From assembly GCF_002119665.1 (NCBI RefSeq), contig NZ_CP021111.1:3534001-3598000 (forward strand): a stretch of DNA of 64,000 nucleotides. The letters run 5' to 3'. The stretch is from Bordetella genomosp. 13. Its GTDB lineage: Bacteria; Pseudomonadota; Gammaproteobacteria; Burkholderiales; Burkholderiaceae_B. Positions 49,268 to 58,402 of this stretch are shown in pieces. The notes beneath the pieces were generated by a model that did not search any database, was not told where the DNA came from, and saw nothing but the letters and a program-made list of their open reading frames with translations. The translations under genes and the position numbers were made by a program. Within the stretch, counting starts at the first letter, position 1. The number at the start of each line of letters is the position of its first letter.

Positions 49268-49945
49268 ATGACGCTCTCCGCGATGGCCTCCTTCGACTGG
49301 TTCCCGCTGATGCTTTCCCTGAAGGTGGCCGCACTGGCCACCCTGCTGGCGCTGGTGGTGGGCGTCAGCCTGGGATGGCTGTTCGCGCGCCGGCCGTTTC
49401 CCGGCAGTACTGTGCTCGAGGCTGTATTCATGCTGCCGCTGGTGCTGCCGCCCACCGTCATCGGCTATGCCATCCTGGTGGCCGCCGGCCGCCGCAGTCC
49501 GCTGGGCAGCTGGCTGCGCGAGCACCTGGACTACAGCATCATCTTCAGCTGGCATGGCGCGGTGGTGGCATCGGCGGTGGTAGCGCTGCCCCTGGTGCTG
49601 AAGTCGGCGAGCGCGGCCTTCGCCCACGTCGACCGCACGCTGGAGTCGGCCGCCAGCACGCTGCGCCAGTCGCCGTGGTCGGTGTTCATGCGCGTCACCC
49701 TGCCGCTGGCGTGGCCCGGCATCCTGGCAGGCACGCTGCTGGCCTATGCGCGCGCCATGGGCGAATTCGGCGCATCGCTCATGGTGGCCGGGTCCATTCC
49801 GCGGCGCACCCAGACACTGTCCATGGCCATCTACGACGCCGTGCAGGCCGGCCAGGACGATCTTGCGCTCGTGCTCGTCATCGTCACCTCGCTGCTGTCC
49901 ATCGCCATCCTGGTGATGTCGAACCGCTATCTCTCGCTACGCTGA
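49268..49945 (+). CDS. modB: Molybdate ABC transporter permease
   Basis: A 225-residue inner-membrane protein with about five helices and the coupling motif: TLRQSPWSVFMRVTLPLAWPGI... within EFGASLMVAGSIP region (AMGEFGASL). LPPTVIGYAIL is typical of ModB. Three genes read modB, modA, modC, an order different from the usual modABC. Confidence 0.93.
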   Translation: MTLSAMASFDWFPLMLSLKVAALATLLALVVGVSLGWLFARRPFPGSTVLEAVFMLPLVLPPTVIGYAILVAAGRRSPLGSWLREHLDYSIIFSWHGAVVASAVVALPLVLKSASAAFAHVDRTLESAASTLRQSPWSVFMRVTLPLAWPGILAGTLLAYARAMGEFGASLMVAGSIPRRTQTLSMAIYDAVQAGQDDLALVLVIVTSLLSIAILVMSNRYLSLR

Positions 49946-49964
49946 TCCCAACCAAGGAACCCGC

Positions 49965-50714
49965 ATGCGCCGATCACGTCTCGCCTGCCTGCTGCTTGCC
50001 CTGACCGTACCGCTGTCGGCCCGGGCTGCGGAACTGACCGTCTCGGCCGCCGCCAGCCTGACCGACGCCTTCAACGACATCAACCAGCTGTTCTCGGCCC
50101 AGGCGCCCGGCGCCACCGTGCGCGCCAACTACGGCGCCTCCGGCACGCTGCTGCAGCAGATGAGCGGCGGCGCGCAGGTCGACGTGTTCGCCAGCGCCGA
50201 CCAGGCCACCATGGACAAGGCCGTGGCGCAGAAGCTGGTGGATGCCGGCACGCGGCGCGACTTCGCCACCAACAGTGTGGTGCTGATCGTTCCCGCGCAG
50301 GACGCGGTGCCCATTGCGTCGGTACAGGACCTGACCGGCGCGGCGGTCAAGCGCATTGCCGTCGGCAAGGTCGCCACCGTGCCCGTGGGCCGCTATACGC
50401 GGCAGGCCCTGGAAAGCGCCGGGCTGTGGACCGCGCTGGAACCCAAGCTCGTGCCCGCCGACAGCGTGCGCCAGGTGCTCGACTATGTCCGCCGCGGCGA
50501 AGTCGACGCAGGCTTCGTCTACCGTACCGATGCCGCCGTGATGAAGGACAGGGTGAGGATCGTGCTGACCGCCACGGGTCACACCCCCGTCAGCTATCCC
50601 GTGGCGGTAGGTGGCGACAGCCCGCACAAGGCGCTGGCGCAACAGTACGTCGACTTCCTCGGCACGCCGCAGGCGCGCGAGGTGCTGCAACGCTACGGCT
50701 TCGGCCAGCCGTGA
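49965..50714 (+). CDS. modA: Molybdate-binding periplasmic protein
   Basis: A 249-residue binding protein with signal peptide (cleavage near ARAAE). AASLTDAF holds the ligand Ser, NYGASGTLLQQM and GAQVDVFASAD match ModA, as do the Ser and Tyr region GFVYRTDA. It captures molybdate (and tungstate) for ModB/ModC. It overlaps modC: GTG at 50711 shares the TGA. Confidence 0.92.
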   Translation: MRRSRLACLLLALTVPLSARAAELTVSAAASLTDAFNDINQLFSAQAPGATVRANYGASGTLLQQMSGGAQVDVFASADQATMDKAVAQKLVDAGTRRDFATNSVVLIVPAQDAVPIASVQDLTGAAVKRIAVGKVATVPVGRYTRQALESAGLWTALEPKLVPADSVRQVLDYVRRGEVDAGFVYRTDAAVMKDRVRIVLTATGHTPVSYPVAVGGDSPHKALAQQYVDFLGTPQAREVLQRYGFGQP

Positions 50715-51493
50715 TCGACGTAGACCTGCAACTGCACCTGCGCGACGGCGCGCGGCGCTTCGACCTGGCGGCGCGCTTCGCCACCGACGCGCCGTTCGCG
50801 GCGCTGTACGGACCGTCAGGCGCCGGCAAGTCGCTGACGCTGCAGGCCATTGCCGGCCTGCAGAAGCCGCGTGCGGGACGGATACTGCTGGACGGCCGCA
50901 CGCTGTTCGACGCGGCGCGCGGCATCGACGTGCCGCCGCAGGAACGCCGCATCGGCTATCTGTTCCAGCACTACGCGCTGTTCCCTCATCTGTCGGTGCG
51001 CGAGAACGTCGGCTTCGGCTTGACCTCGTGGCACAGGCGCGGCCTGGCGGCGAGGGATGCGCGGCGCGTGCAGGACCTGCTGGAACGTTTCGGCCTGGCC
51101 GAAATGGCCGACAGCCGGCCGGCCCGGTTGTCGGGAGGACAGCAGCAGCGGGTTGCGCTGGCACGCGCGCTGGCCTGCGAACCGAAGGTATTGCTGCTGG
51201 ACGAGCCTTTTGCGTCGCTCAACCCCATGCTGCGCGCGTCGCTGCGCCGCGAACTGGCCGAAGTGCGCCGGCAATGGAACATCCCGGCGTTGATGATTTC
51301 GCACGACGCCGACGACGTGCTCGAACTGGCCGACGTGGCTTTCGTCTACGACCAGGGCCAGGTCGTGCGCGAGATCGATCTGCGCAGCGGCGCCAGCCGT
51401 GATGTCGCCCTGCGTCAGCTGGGCGCCGAAGGCGCCGACGACACGCCGCTGCGGCGCAGGCTGCGCGGCCTGCTGGGCGGCGGGCCGGGCTGA
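50711..51493 (+). CDS. modC: Molybdate ABC transporter ATP-binding protein, short form without TOBE domain
   Basis: A 260-residue ATPase with a GTG start overlapping modA (GTGA). Walker A GPSGAGKS, signature LSGGQQQRVALARAL, Walker B VLLLDEPFASL and the switch His in ISHDADDVL. It stops about 90 residues before the end of E. coli ModC (352), so the C-terminal molybdate-binding TOBE domain is absent. Without it, feedback by molybdate on the transporter is likely lost. Confidence 0.9.
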   Translation: MIDVDLQLHLRDGARRFDLAARFATDAPFAALYGPSGAGKSLTLQAIAGLQKPRAGRILLDGRTLFDAARGIDVPPQERRIGYLFQHYALFPHLSVRENVGFGLTSWHRRGLAARDARRVQDLLERFGLAEMADSRPARLSGGQQQRVALARALACEPKVLLLDEPFASLNPMLRASLRRELAEVRRQWNIPALMISHDADDVLELADVAFVYDQGQVVREIDLRSGASRDVALRQLGAEGADDTPLRRRLRGLLGGGPG

Positions 51494-51613
51494 CGGGCGT
51501 TTAGCATTACCGCGGATGCAGGCCGACGCGGATCCGCGCGCGCAAGCAGGAAGGCCGTACGCGCGCCTGCAAAATCCATGAAAGCCGCGGAGCCGCGTGC
51601 AAACAGGAAAATT

Positions 51614-52609
51614 TCAGCGCGCGTCTTCGAGCAGCCTGCGCCGGTCGCGCATGGGCGAGGCGCCGAACAGGCGGCTGTACTCGCGGCTGAACTGCGACGC
51701 GCTTTCGTAGCCCACCAGATGCGCCGCCATGGCCACGTCCACAGTACCCATGAATATCACGCGGCGCGCCTCCTGCAGGCGCAGCTGCTTCTGGTACTGC
51801 AGCGGACTCATGGCCGTGACGGCCTTGAAGTGGTGATGGAACGAGGACACGCTCATGTGGACCTCGCGCGCCAGGTCTTCGACGCGCACGGTCTGCCTGA
51901 AACGCTCGCGCAGCAGGCGGATGGCATCTGCGATGCGCTGAGTCTGGCTGTCCTGCAGGGCGATCTGGCGCAGCCGGGCGCTCTGTCCATTGGCCAGCAG
52001 GCGATACAGGATCTCGCGCTTGATCATGGGCGCCAGCACGGGCACGTCCGCCGGGGCCTCCAGCAGGCGCAGCATCCGCAGCACGGCGTCCAGCAGGGTG
52101 GCGCCGATGCGGTTTACGTAGAGTCCGCGCGCCGGGCCGGTCTGGGTCGCCGGCGGCAGGCCGCCGTTGCGCAGCAGTTCGCGGATGTCCTCGGCGCTGA
52201 ACTCGAGTTTCAGGCCAAGATAGGGTTGCGTGGAACTGGCCGCGGTGACGTGGGCGACCACGGGCAGGTCGACCGACGACACCATGTAGTGCATGGGGTC
52301 GTATTCGTAGATCTCGTCGCCCACCAGCAGGCGTTTGGAACCCTGTGCGATGACGCCGAGGGCCGTGCGCTGGATGGCGTGCCTGGGACCGCTGGGATTC
52401 ATCAGGCGATGGATCGACAGCCCTTCGATGGCTGTGTTGGCCGTTCCTTCCAGATTGCCCGCAAGGCGGCGCAGCAGAAACACCAATTCGAGCTGGGCTC
52501 GCTCGAGTCCGGAATCCGATCCGGAACTGGAGGGGTAAAACGCCTGATTGTCGGGCGATGCCGGCGAACCGGCATCGGGCGCATCATTCAGACGAGAAGG
52601 ATCACGCAT
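51614..52609 (-). CDS. AraC-family regulator with AraC_N-type domain
   Basis: A 331-residue regulator. Residues about 50-200 form an AraC_N-type sensor domain (the cupin-like subgroup ending with the HTH); the C-terminal 100 residues are two helix-turn-helix units (DLAREVHMSVSSFHHHFK and VAMAAHLVGYESASQFSREY). Start uncertain: ATG 52609 chosen, ATG 52645 possible, neither with a good ribosome site. It faces away from the mod genes and precedes the exported methyltransferase gene on the same strand (after it in order), but may act on the aldo/keto reductase. Confidence 0.82.
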   Translation of the reverse strand: MRDPSRLNDAPDAGSPASPDNQAFYPSSSGSDSGLERAQLELVFLLRRLAGNLEGTANTAIEGLSIHRLMNPSGPRHAIQRTALGVIAQGSKRLLVGDEIYEYDPMHYMVSSVDLPVVAHVTAASSTQPYLGLKLEFSAEDIRELLRNGGLPPATQTGPARGLYVNRIGATLLDAVLRMLRLLEAPADVPVLAPMIKREILYRLLANGQSARLRQIALQDSQTQRIADAIRLLRERFRQTVRVEDLAREVHMSVSSFHHHFKAVTAMSPLQYQKQLRLQEARRVIFMGTVDVAMAAHLVGYESASQFSREYSRLFGASPMRDRRRLLEDAR

Positions 52610-52674
52610 GCGGGAACGATCAATAATGTTTGACTGATCAAGCATACAACGGCATGCAGTGATCACTATGCCTG

Positions 52675-53232
52675 TTACGACTTCCGTTCGGGCACCGTCC
52701 AGAAATAGACGGTGCGGCCGTTCACGTTGACGGTCTGATCGGGCTTCCAGTCGCCCATGTCGAAGGCGTGGGACACGATGCGGGTGCCAGGCTTCAGGGC
52801 CAGCAGCTTGGGACGCAGTTTTAGGTTGAGGGAAGGCAGCAGGTAAAGGCTGATGACAGTGGCCTCGGACAGGTCTTGCTCGAACAGGTCGGCCTGAACG
52901 AACTTGACCTTGTCGGTCACCTTGTTCTGCCTGGCGTTGGCATTGGCCTCGGCGATGCGGGCGGGGTCGATGTCGAAGCCCACGCCGCGCGTGCCGAATT
53001 CGCGTGCGGCGGTGACCGGAATGATGCCGTTGCCGGACCCCAGGTCGTACAGCACGTCGTTCGGGCCCACCTTGGCCACCTTCAGCATTTCGTTCACGAC
53101 CTCTTGCGGCGTGGGCACGAAGATGACGTCCGGGGCGCGTGACGGCGGGGCGGGGGCCTGGGCGCCGGCGGATGCGGTGAACAGGGTCGCGGTGGCGACC
53201 AGGGTGGTGAGCAGGGAACGCATAGTCCTCAT
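52675..53232 (-). CDS. Exported methyltransferase-fold protein (first of two)
   Basis: A 185-residue protein that begins with a clear signal peptide (MRTMRSLLTTLVATATLFTASAGAQA) followed by a class I SAM methyltransferase core: VLYDLGSGNGIIPVTAA (SAM loop), GFDIDPARIAEAN, FVQADLFEQDLS and SLYLLPSLNLKLRPKL. AGGAG lies before the start. A signal peptide on a SAM-dependent enzyme is unexpected, because SAM is cytoplasmic; the protein may bind another ligand. A longer paralogue is at 54765-55595, with an aldo/keto reductase between. Confidence 0.82.
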   Translation of the reverse strand: MRTMRSLLTTLVATATLFTASAGAQAPAPPSRAPDVIFVPTPQEVVNEMLKVAKVGPNDVLYDLGSGNGIIPVTAAREFGTRGVGFDIDPARIAEANANARQNKVTDKVKFVQADLFEQDLSEATVISLYLLPSLNLKLRPKLLALKPGTRIVSHAFDMGDWKPDQTVNVNGRTVYFWTVPERKS

Positions 53233-53669
53233 GCTGGACTCCTGTAGGTTGGCTGGATACAGCTCGGTTCGATGGCGTACACGCGGTCTTGCGGCTTCTC
53301 CTGACGTGCGCCCCGCGGCGCCGCGCCTTCCCTGCTCGGTCCGTGCGCGCGAGGCGCCGGCCGCCCATTTTTCTGACTTGAATCTGAATAATTATCAATG
53401 CGCCGCAGGGTGCATAGTTGCCTGATCGTCCGAAACTTATGCCTATTCGTGCGAAGCGCCAAGTGGGGTTTTTCCAGGCTCCGTGCCGCCGCTGCCGACG
53501 ACATCGACGACATTCGTAGAATCAGGCAACAAACCGGCATGATCGGGCAGCAGCGCGCCCGGTGTCCGGCGCATACTTCCGACGCGGCTCACGCCCCACC
53601 GTTCCCCTGTCCGCCGCCATCGCGCGACACCTTCCGCGACCGCCGACGGATCATCCAAGGAGTTCCAGC
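53233..53669. other. Intergenic region between the exported methyltransferase-like gene and the aldo/keto reductase
   Basis: About 440 bases with divergent genes on either side, so both promoters lie here. The open frames seen in it have atypical composition and no ribosome site. An AT-rich patch around 53380-53400 (TGAATAATTATCAATG) is the likeliest promoter area. Confidence 0.4.
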
Positions 53670-54719
53670 ATGCGATACCAGAAACTCGGCAGTACCGGCC
53701 TGTTCGTGTCGGAGTTGTGCCTCGGCACCATGACGTTCGGCGGCGAGGGCGAAATATGGAGCAAGATCGGCGCCCTGCAGCAGGACGAGGCCGACAGGCT
53801 CGTGGCGCGCTCGCTGGAAGCCGGCATCAATTTCATCGACACGGCCGACGTGTACTCGCAGGGCCGTTCCGAGATCATCACCGGCCAGGCCTTGAAGAAC
53901 CTCAAGGTGGCCCGCGAGGACGTGGTGATCGCCACCAAGGTCTTCGGAGAAACAGGCACGAAAGGCCACAATTCCAGGGGCCTGTCGCGCTATCACATTC
54001 TGGATGGCGTCAAGGCAAGCCTGGCGCGCCTGCAGCTCGACCACATCGATCTGTACCAGGTGCACGGCTTTGATCCGGCCACGCCTATCGAGGAAACGCT
54101 GTACGCACTGGACACGCTGGTCAGCCACGGCCACGTGCGCTATGTCGGCGTGTCGAACTGGGCCGCATGGCAGATCATGAAGGCGCTAGGCATTTCGCAG
54201 CGGCTGGGACTGGCGCGATTCGAGTCCCTGCAGGCCTACTACACCATCGCGGGCCGCGACCTGGAACGCGAGCTGGCGCCCATGCTGCAAAGCGAAGGCG
54301 TGGGCCTGATGGTGTGGAGCCCGCTGGCGGGCGGACTGCTCAGCGGCAAGTACGGGCGCGACCAGGCGGCCGAGGCCGGCAGCCGTCGCGTCGTATTCGA
54401 TTTTCCGCCTGTGAACGTCGACCGGGCCTACGACTGCATCGACGTCATGCGCGCGATCGCGCAGGCGCGCGGCGTGTCGGTGGCGCAGATCGCCCTGGCG
54501 TGGCTGCTGCACCGTCCCGTGGTGACCAGCGTGATCGTGGGCGCCAAGCGGGTCGAGCAGCTGGACGACAACATCGCCGCCACCCGCATCGCGCTGACGA
54601 ACGAAGAGCTGGAGCGACTGGAGGAAGTGAGCGCGCTGCCGCCCGAGTATCCGGGCTGGATGCTGGAGCGCCTGGGCGGTCAGCGCCGGGCGCAGCTGGC
54701 GCAGGCCGCGCGCAGCTGA
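53670..54719 (+). CDS. Aldo/keto reductase
   Basis: A 349-residue NADPH-dependent reductase of the AKR family. Seen: MRYQKLGSTGLFVSELCLGTMTFGG, INFIDTADVYSQG with the catalytic Asp/Tyr, KVFGETG with the Lys, YQVHGFDP with the His, VSNWAAW, and the cofactor end SVIVGAKRVEQL. AAGGAG before the ATG. Substrate unknown; its position between two similar exported proteins is unexplained. Confidence 0.9.
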   Translation: MRYQKLGSTGLFVSELCLGTMTFGGEGEIWSKIGALQQDEADRLVARSLEAGINFIDTADVYSQGRSEIITGQALKNLKVAREDVVIATKVFGETGTKGHNSRGLSRYHILDGVKASLARLQLDHIDLYQVHGFDPATPIEETLYALDTLVSHGHVRYVGVSNWAAWQIMKALGISQRLGLARFESLQAYYTIAGRDLERELAPMLQSEGVGLMVWSPLAGGLLSGKYGRDQAAEAGSRRVVFDFPPVNVDRAYDCIDVMRAIAQARGVSVAQIALAWLLHRPVVTSVIVGAKRVEQLDDNIAATRIALTNEELERLEEVSALPPEYPGWMLERLGGQRRAQLAQAARS

Positions 54720-54764
54720 GATAAGAACGGCGGGGGCGGCAACGCCCCGCCGCATCGACGGGCA

Positions 54765-55595
54765 TCAGGAACGGCTGGCGGTCCAGTTGCCCTGTTTGTC
54801 GGCCTTGCCGGTCATGCGCTTGCCGTCGACCGTGCCGGTGTAGCGCACGCCGTCGGCGGTGAACGAGATCTCGTTGCCCTTGAGCCGCGCGTCGGAGATG
54901 GGGCTTTGTCCCAGCGTGCCGGTCAGCATCTGGTACTGCTGCGACAGCTTCAGATCCCGATTGCCCAGTTTCCACGCCCCTTCGACCTTGGCGGGCACGA
55001 TCCACAGCAGCGCCGTGCACCAGTTCTGGCACTGGTCGGTGACGGTGGCCGTTTCGTCGGGCTGCCAGTCGCCCATGCGGAAGGTGTTGGACACCACCCG
55101 CGTGCCCGGCTTCATGTCGAGCAGCGTGGGACGCAGCTTCTCGTTGATGGACGGTAGCAGGAACATGGTGATGACCTGCGCGCGCGACAGGTCGGCCTCG
55201 AACAGGTCGCCGGCGGTGAAGGTGGCGCGATCGGCGACGCCCGCCTTGGTGGCGGCCTGGCGGGCCAGGGCGACCATGTCGGGGTTGAACTCGATGCCGT
55301 GAGCGGTCAGGCCGCGCTGGGCGGCCGTGATGACGGTACGGCCGTCGCCCGAACCCAGGTCGATCAGGTAGTCCTTGGGGGTGACCTTGGCGATGTCCAG
55401 CATCTTCTCGACCAGTGCCTGCGAGGTGGGCACCCACACGACGTCCTTGCCGGCCTGCCCCACTTCGGGCTGGTAGGCCGTGTTTTGCGCGACGGCGCCC
55501 GCGGCCGGCAGGAACGCCAGGGCGGCCGCCAGCATCGGGGCCAGCAGCGCGGCGCGGGGGGAAGCAAGCGTGGATCGGTACTGCGTCACAGCCAT
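54765..55595 (-). CDS. Exported methyltransferase-fold protein (second, with C-terminal extension)
   Basis: A 276-residue paralogue of the protein at 52675-53232. Signal peptide to about residue 37 (MLAAALAFLPAAGAVAQ), then the SAM fold: YLIDLGSGDGRTVITAA, GIEFNPDMVALARQA, FTAGDLFEADLSRAQVITMFLLP. A C-terminal domain of about 100 residues with two Cys (CQNWC) ends in a small beta-rich part (FTADGVRYTGTVDGKRMTG). Start at 55595 (MAVTQYRS) follows AAAGGAAGACC; an ATG at 55616 has no ribosome site. Confidence 0.82.
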   Translation of the reverse strand: MAVTQYRSTLASPRAALLAPMLAAALAFLPAAGAVAQNTAYQPEVGQAGKDVVWVPTSQALVEKMLDIAKVTPKDYLIDLGSGDGRTVITAAQRGLTAHGIEFNPDMVALARQAATKAGVADRATFTAGDLFEADLSRAQVITMFLLPSINEKLRPTLLDMKPGTRVVSNTFRMGDWQPDETATVTDQCQNWCTALLWIVPAKVEGAWKLGNRDLKLSQQYQMLTGTLGQSPISDARLKGNEISFTADGVRYTGTVDGKRMTGKADKQGNWTASRS

Positions 55596-55880
55596 GATGG
55601 TCTTCCTTTTCGTCAATGAAATGAGCCGAGCGGCTGTGCAATGGAGCGCATCCGGCCGCTAAGGTTCCCGTCAGGATACGTCCGGATGGTGCCGGATACG
55701 TCGCGGCCGGGTCAACCACGGCCGGCGTCCACGCTGCGATGCCGTGGGCGACGCCGCGTCGGCGGCTGGCTAGAATAGCGGTCCGTCGCTGCCGCCGCCG
55801 GTCTGCCGTTTGCCCCGCATGGCGCCAAGGCCAGCGGCGAGGTGCGACACGAACGCAGTCCCTGCCAGGAAAACAACAAC

Positions 55881-57335
55881 ATGTACCAATCGGCTCCGGC
55901 GCAAGGCCAGGCGCCAGCCACCGGATTCGCCAGACTGCAGCGGGCCGCCGTTTCGGCGCTGCTGGCTGCGGCCCTGCTGTACGTATCGTGCATGCTCGGA
56001 ATCTGGAGCCGCCCCTCGGGATTCATCGCCACGCTGTGGCCGGCCAACGCCATCATGCTGGGCGTGATGGTGCGCTGGCCGCGCCTGTCCGGGCCGGCCG
56101 GCTGGCTGGGCGCCTTCTCGGGCTACGTGCTGGCCGACCTGTCCGCCGGCGGCCCGCCCATGATGACGCTGTGGCTCACCCTGGCCAACCTGGCCGGCGT
56201 CTTCACCGGATGGACGCTGTTCCTGCGGCTGGAACCCGAGGAACAACGCCTGCAACGGCCCGGCTCGGTGCTGCACCTGTTCGGCATCTGCGCGGCCGCC
56301 GCGGCCGCGTCCGCGCTGATCGGCGGCGGCATCACCACCTCCCAGTACGCGCAGGACACGCTGACGGGACTGTCGTACTGGTTCATCGGCGAGCTGGCCA
56401 GCTACGTCATCCTGCTGCCCGTGGTGCTGACCTGGCCGGGCCTGCGACGCGTGGCGCTGCTGCGCCGCTCGGCCGACTACAGCGGCCTTCTCACGCGCAG
56501 CATACCCGCGCTGGCGCTGGCGGCGTCCATGCTGGCGGCGATGGCCATCGGCGGTCCGGGCGCCATCTTCTTTCCCATCCCGGCCCTGCTGTGGTGCGCG
56601 CTCACCTACCGCCTGTTCGTGGTGGCGCTGCTGACCATGGCGGCGGTGGTGTGGGCGCAGATCTACAGTTCGCGCATCATGCCGTCCGAAGTGCTGGCCT
56701 CGTTCATGCACGCCGCCACCTCGATGCGCCTGGGCCTGACGCTGCTCGCCCTGGCGCCGCTGACCGTGGCCAGCATCAACACCGCGCGCAACCGCTTGCT
56801 GGCCGAACTGGAACACGCCGCCCACCATGACCATCTCAGCGGCGCGCTGACGCGCAGCGCGTTCGTCAAGCGCGGCACGCAGGCGTGGCTGGCCCATGCG
56901 CCGTCGCGCTGCCATGCCGCGGCGCTGATGCTGTGCCTGGACGGTTTCCGCCAGGTGGACGACCAGTATGGATACTGGGCCGGCGACCGCATCCTGCAGG
57001 CCTTCGCGCGGCAGGCCCGGATGGTGTTGCGCGAAGAGGACATCTTCGGCCGGCTGGGCGACGAGGAATTCGGCCTGCTGCTGTTCGGCGCCTCGCGCCA
57101 GGAATCGCTGGCCGTGGGCGAGCGGCTACGCGCCGCGGTCGAGAACATGGAAATCGTGCTGGAGGATGGCAGCCGCCTGGCGTCCACCATCACCGTGGGC
57201 GTCACGTGGATGCGCGACCTGAACGACACGTCGCTGGACCGCCTGCTGATCCGCGCCGACGCGGCGCTGCACCGCGCCAAGAAGGCCGGCCGCAACCGCG
57301 TGGTCGACGACGCCGACGAGCACACGCTCAGCTGA
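55881..57335 (+). CDS. MASE1 membrane sensor with degenerate GGDEF domain
   Basis: A 484-residue protein. About eight membrane helices (residues 18-315) form a MASE1-type sensor (GFIATLWPANAIMLGVM; GPGAIFFPIPALLWCALTYR). A GGDEF domain follows (HDHLSGALTRSAFVKRG, LDGFRQVDDQYGYWAGD). The active site reads GDEEF instead of GG(D/E)EF, while the inhibitory site RxxD (REED) lies five residues before it. It may bind cyclic-di-GMP without making it. CCAGGAAAA precedes the ATG. Confidence 0.85.
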   Translation: MYQSAPAQGQAPATGFARLQRAAVSALLAAALLYVSCMLGIWSRPSGFIATLWPANAIMLGVMVRWPRLSGPAGWLGAFSGYVLADLSAGGPPMMTLWLTLANLAGVFTGWTLFLRLEPEEQRLQRPGSVLHLFGICAAAAAASALIGGGITTSQYAQDTLTGLSYWFIGELASYVILLPVVLTWPGLRRVALLRRSADYSGLLTRSIPALALAASMLAAMAIGGPGAIFFPIPALLWCALTYRLFVVALLTMAAVVWAQIYSSRIMPSEVLASFMHAATSMRLGLTLLALAPLTVASINTARNRLLAELEHAAHHDHLSGALTRSAFVKRGTQAWLAHAPSRCHAAALMLCLDGFRQVDDQYGYWAGDRILQAFARQARMVLREEDIFGRLGDEEFGLLLFGASRQESLAVGERLRAAVENMEIVLEDGSRLASTITVGVTWMRDLNDTSLDRLLIRADAALHRAKKAGRNRVVDDADEHTLS

Positions 57336-57403
57336 GGCCGCGGCGCCGGGCGCCCGGTGCGGCAGGCGCTTCGTTGTTGCGGCGCGTTTCTTGCGCGCGG
57401 TGC

Positions 57404-57432
57404 TTGAACTTTCGCGCGGCACGCGGGATAGT
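57404..57432 (+). promoter_or_regulatory. Possible promoter of the Usp gene
   Basis: TTGAAC, a 17-base spacer, then GATAGT (4 of 6 to the -10 consensus), 111 bases before the start at 57544. Confidence 0.5.
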
Positions 57433-57543
57433 GGTTTCGGGGAGGCAACGAACCGGGCGGACGCCCCATGGCACGTGCCGTCGCGCACGCGACCCGGGCG
57501 ACGTCCGGACGGCCGCGGCCAGCGGCCCACCAAGGAGACTGCC

Positions 57544-58398
57544 ATGAAACAAGTGATCGCCTGCATCGATGGCGTCACGCGCGCACAAGGCATCTGCGAC
57601 TACGCCATCTGGGCCGCGCGGCGTCTGGACACCGACCTGCAGTTTCTGCGCGTACTGGAATACCACTCGGACTACATGCCGGTATCCGACCTCAGTGGCA
57701 GCATCTGGCTGGGCGCGCAGGAAGCGTTGCTGCGCGAGCTTGCCGAGCTGGACGAAAAGCGCTCCGCGGTGGCCCAGGAACAAGGCCGACAATTGCTGGA
57801 ACTGGTATCCGAGCGCGCCCGCGCGCAAGGCCAAACGCGCATCGATGCGCGGCAGTACCAGGGCGACCTGGTCGAGACGCTGGTCACGCTGGAACCCGAC
57901 ACGCGCCTGTTCGTGCTGGGGCACCACGAAAGGCCGCTGAAGCCGTCGCGCCTGCTGCCCGATCATCGACTGGAAGCGGCCGTGCGCGCACTGCATCGGC
58001 CCGTGTTGGTGGCGGGCACCGTCTTCCACGAGCCTGCCAGTTTCATGGTCGCCTACGACGGCAGCGCAACCTCCCGCAAGACCGTCGAGATGGTCAGCCG
58101 CAGCCCGCTGCTGGCGGGGCTGCGCGCGCACGTGGTGATGGTGGGCGGCGAGACGGCGGCGGCCGATGCGGCGCTGCGCGACGCGCGCGCCGAACTGGCC
58201 AATACGGGCTTCCAGCCGCAGACGGCGCACGTGCCCGGCGAGCCCGCCGAAGCGCTGGCGGCCTATGCGCGGCACCACTCGGTGGACTTGATCGCGATGG
58301 GCGCCTACGGCCATTCGCGCATCCGCCACCTGATGCTGGGCAGCATCACCACGTCCATACTGGCACAGGTGCGCCTGCCGTTGTTGATCCTGCGCTGA
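57544..58398 (+). CDS. Tandem universal stress protein (UspE-like)
   Basis: A 284-residue protein with two Usp domains. The first lies in residues about 1-155 (QVIACIDGVTRA, PLKPSRLLPDHR). The second, residues about 165-284, keeps the ATP-binding pattern: FMVAYDGSATSRKTVEM and MGAYGHSRIRHLMLGSITTSIL, so only the second half likely binds nucleotide. AAGGAG site. Induced under stress in other bacteria; nothing here shows the regulator. Confidence 0.85.
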   Translation: MKQVIACIDGVTRAQGICDYAIWAARRLDTDLQFLRVLEYHSDYMPVSDLSGSIWLGAQEALLRELAELDEKRSAVAQEQGRQLLELVSERARAQGQTRIDARQYQGDLVETLVTLEPDTRLFVLGHHERPLKPSRLLPDHRLEAAVRALHRPVLVAGTVFHEPASFMVAYDGSATSRKTVEMVSRSPLLAGLRAHVVMVGGETAAADAALRDARAELANTGFQPQTAHVPGEPAEALAAYARHHSVDLIAMGAYGHSRIRHLMLGSITTSILAQVRLPLLILR

Positions 58399-58402
58399 GC
58401 GA

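Noticed and set aside
54445..55719. Minus-strand open frame of about 424 codons near the second methyltransferase-like gene
   Set aside because: Overlaps the real gene in another frame; the true frame has signal peptide and SAM motifs.
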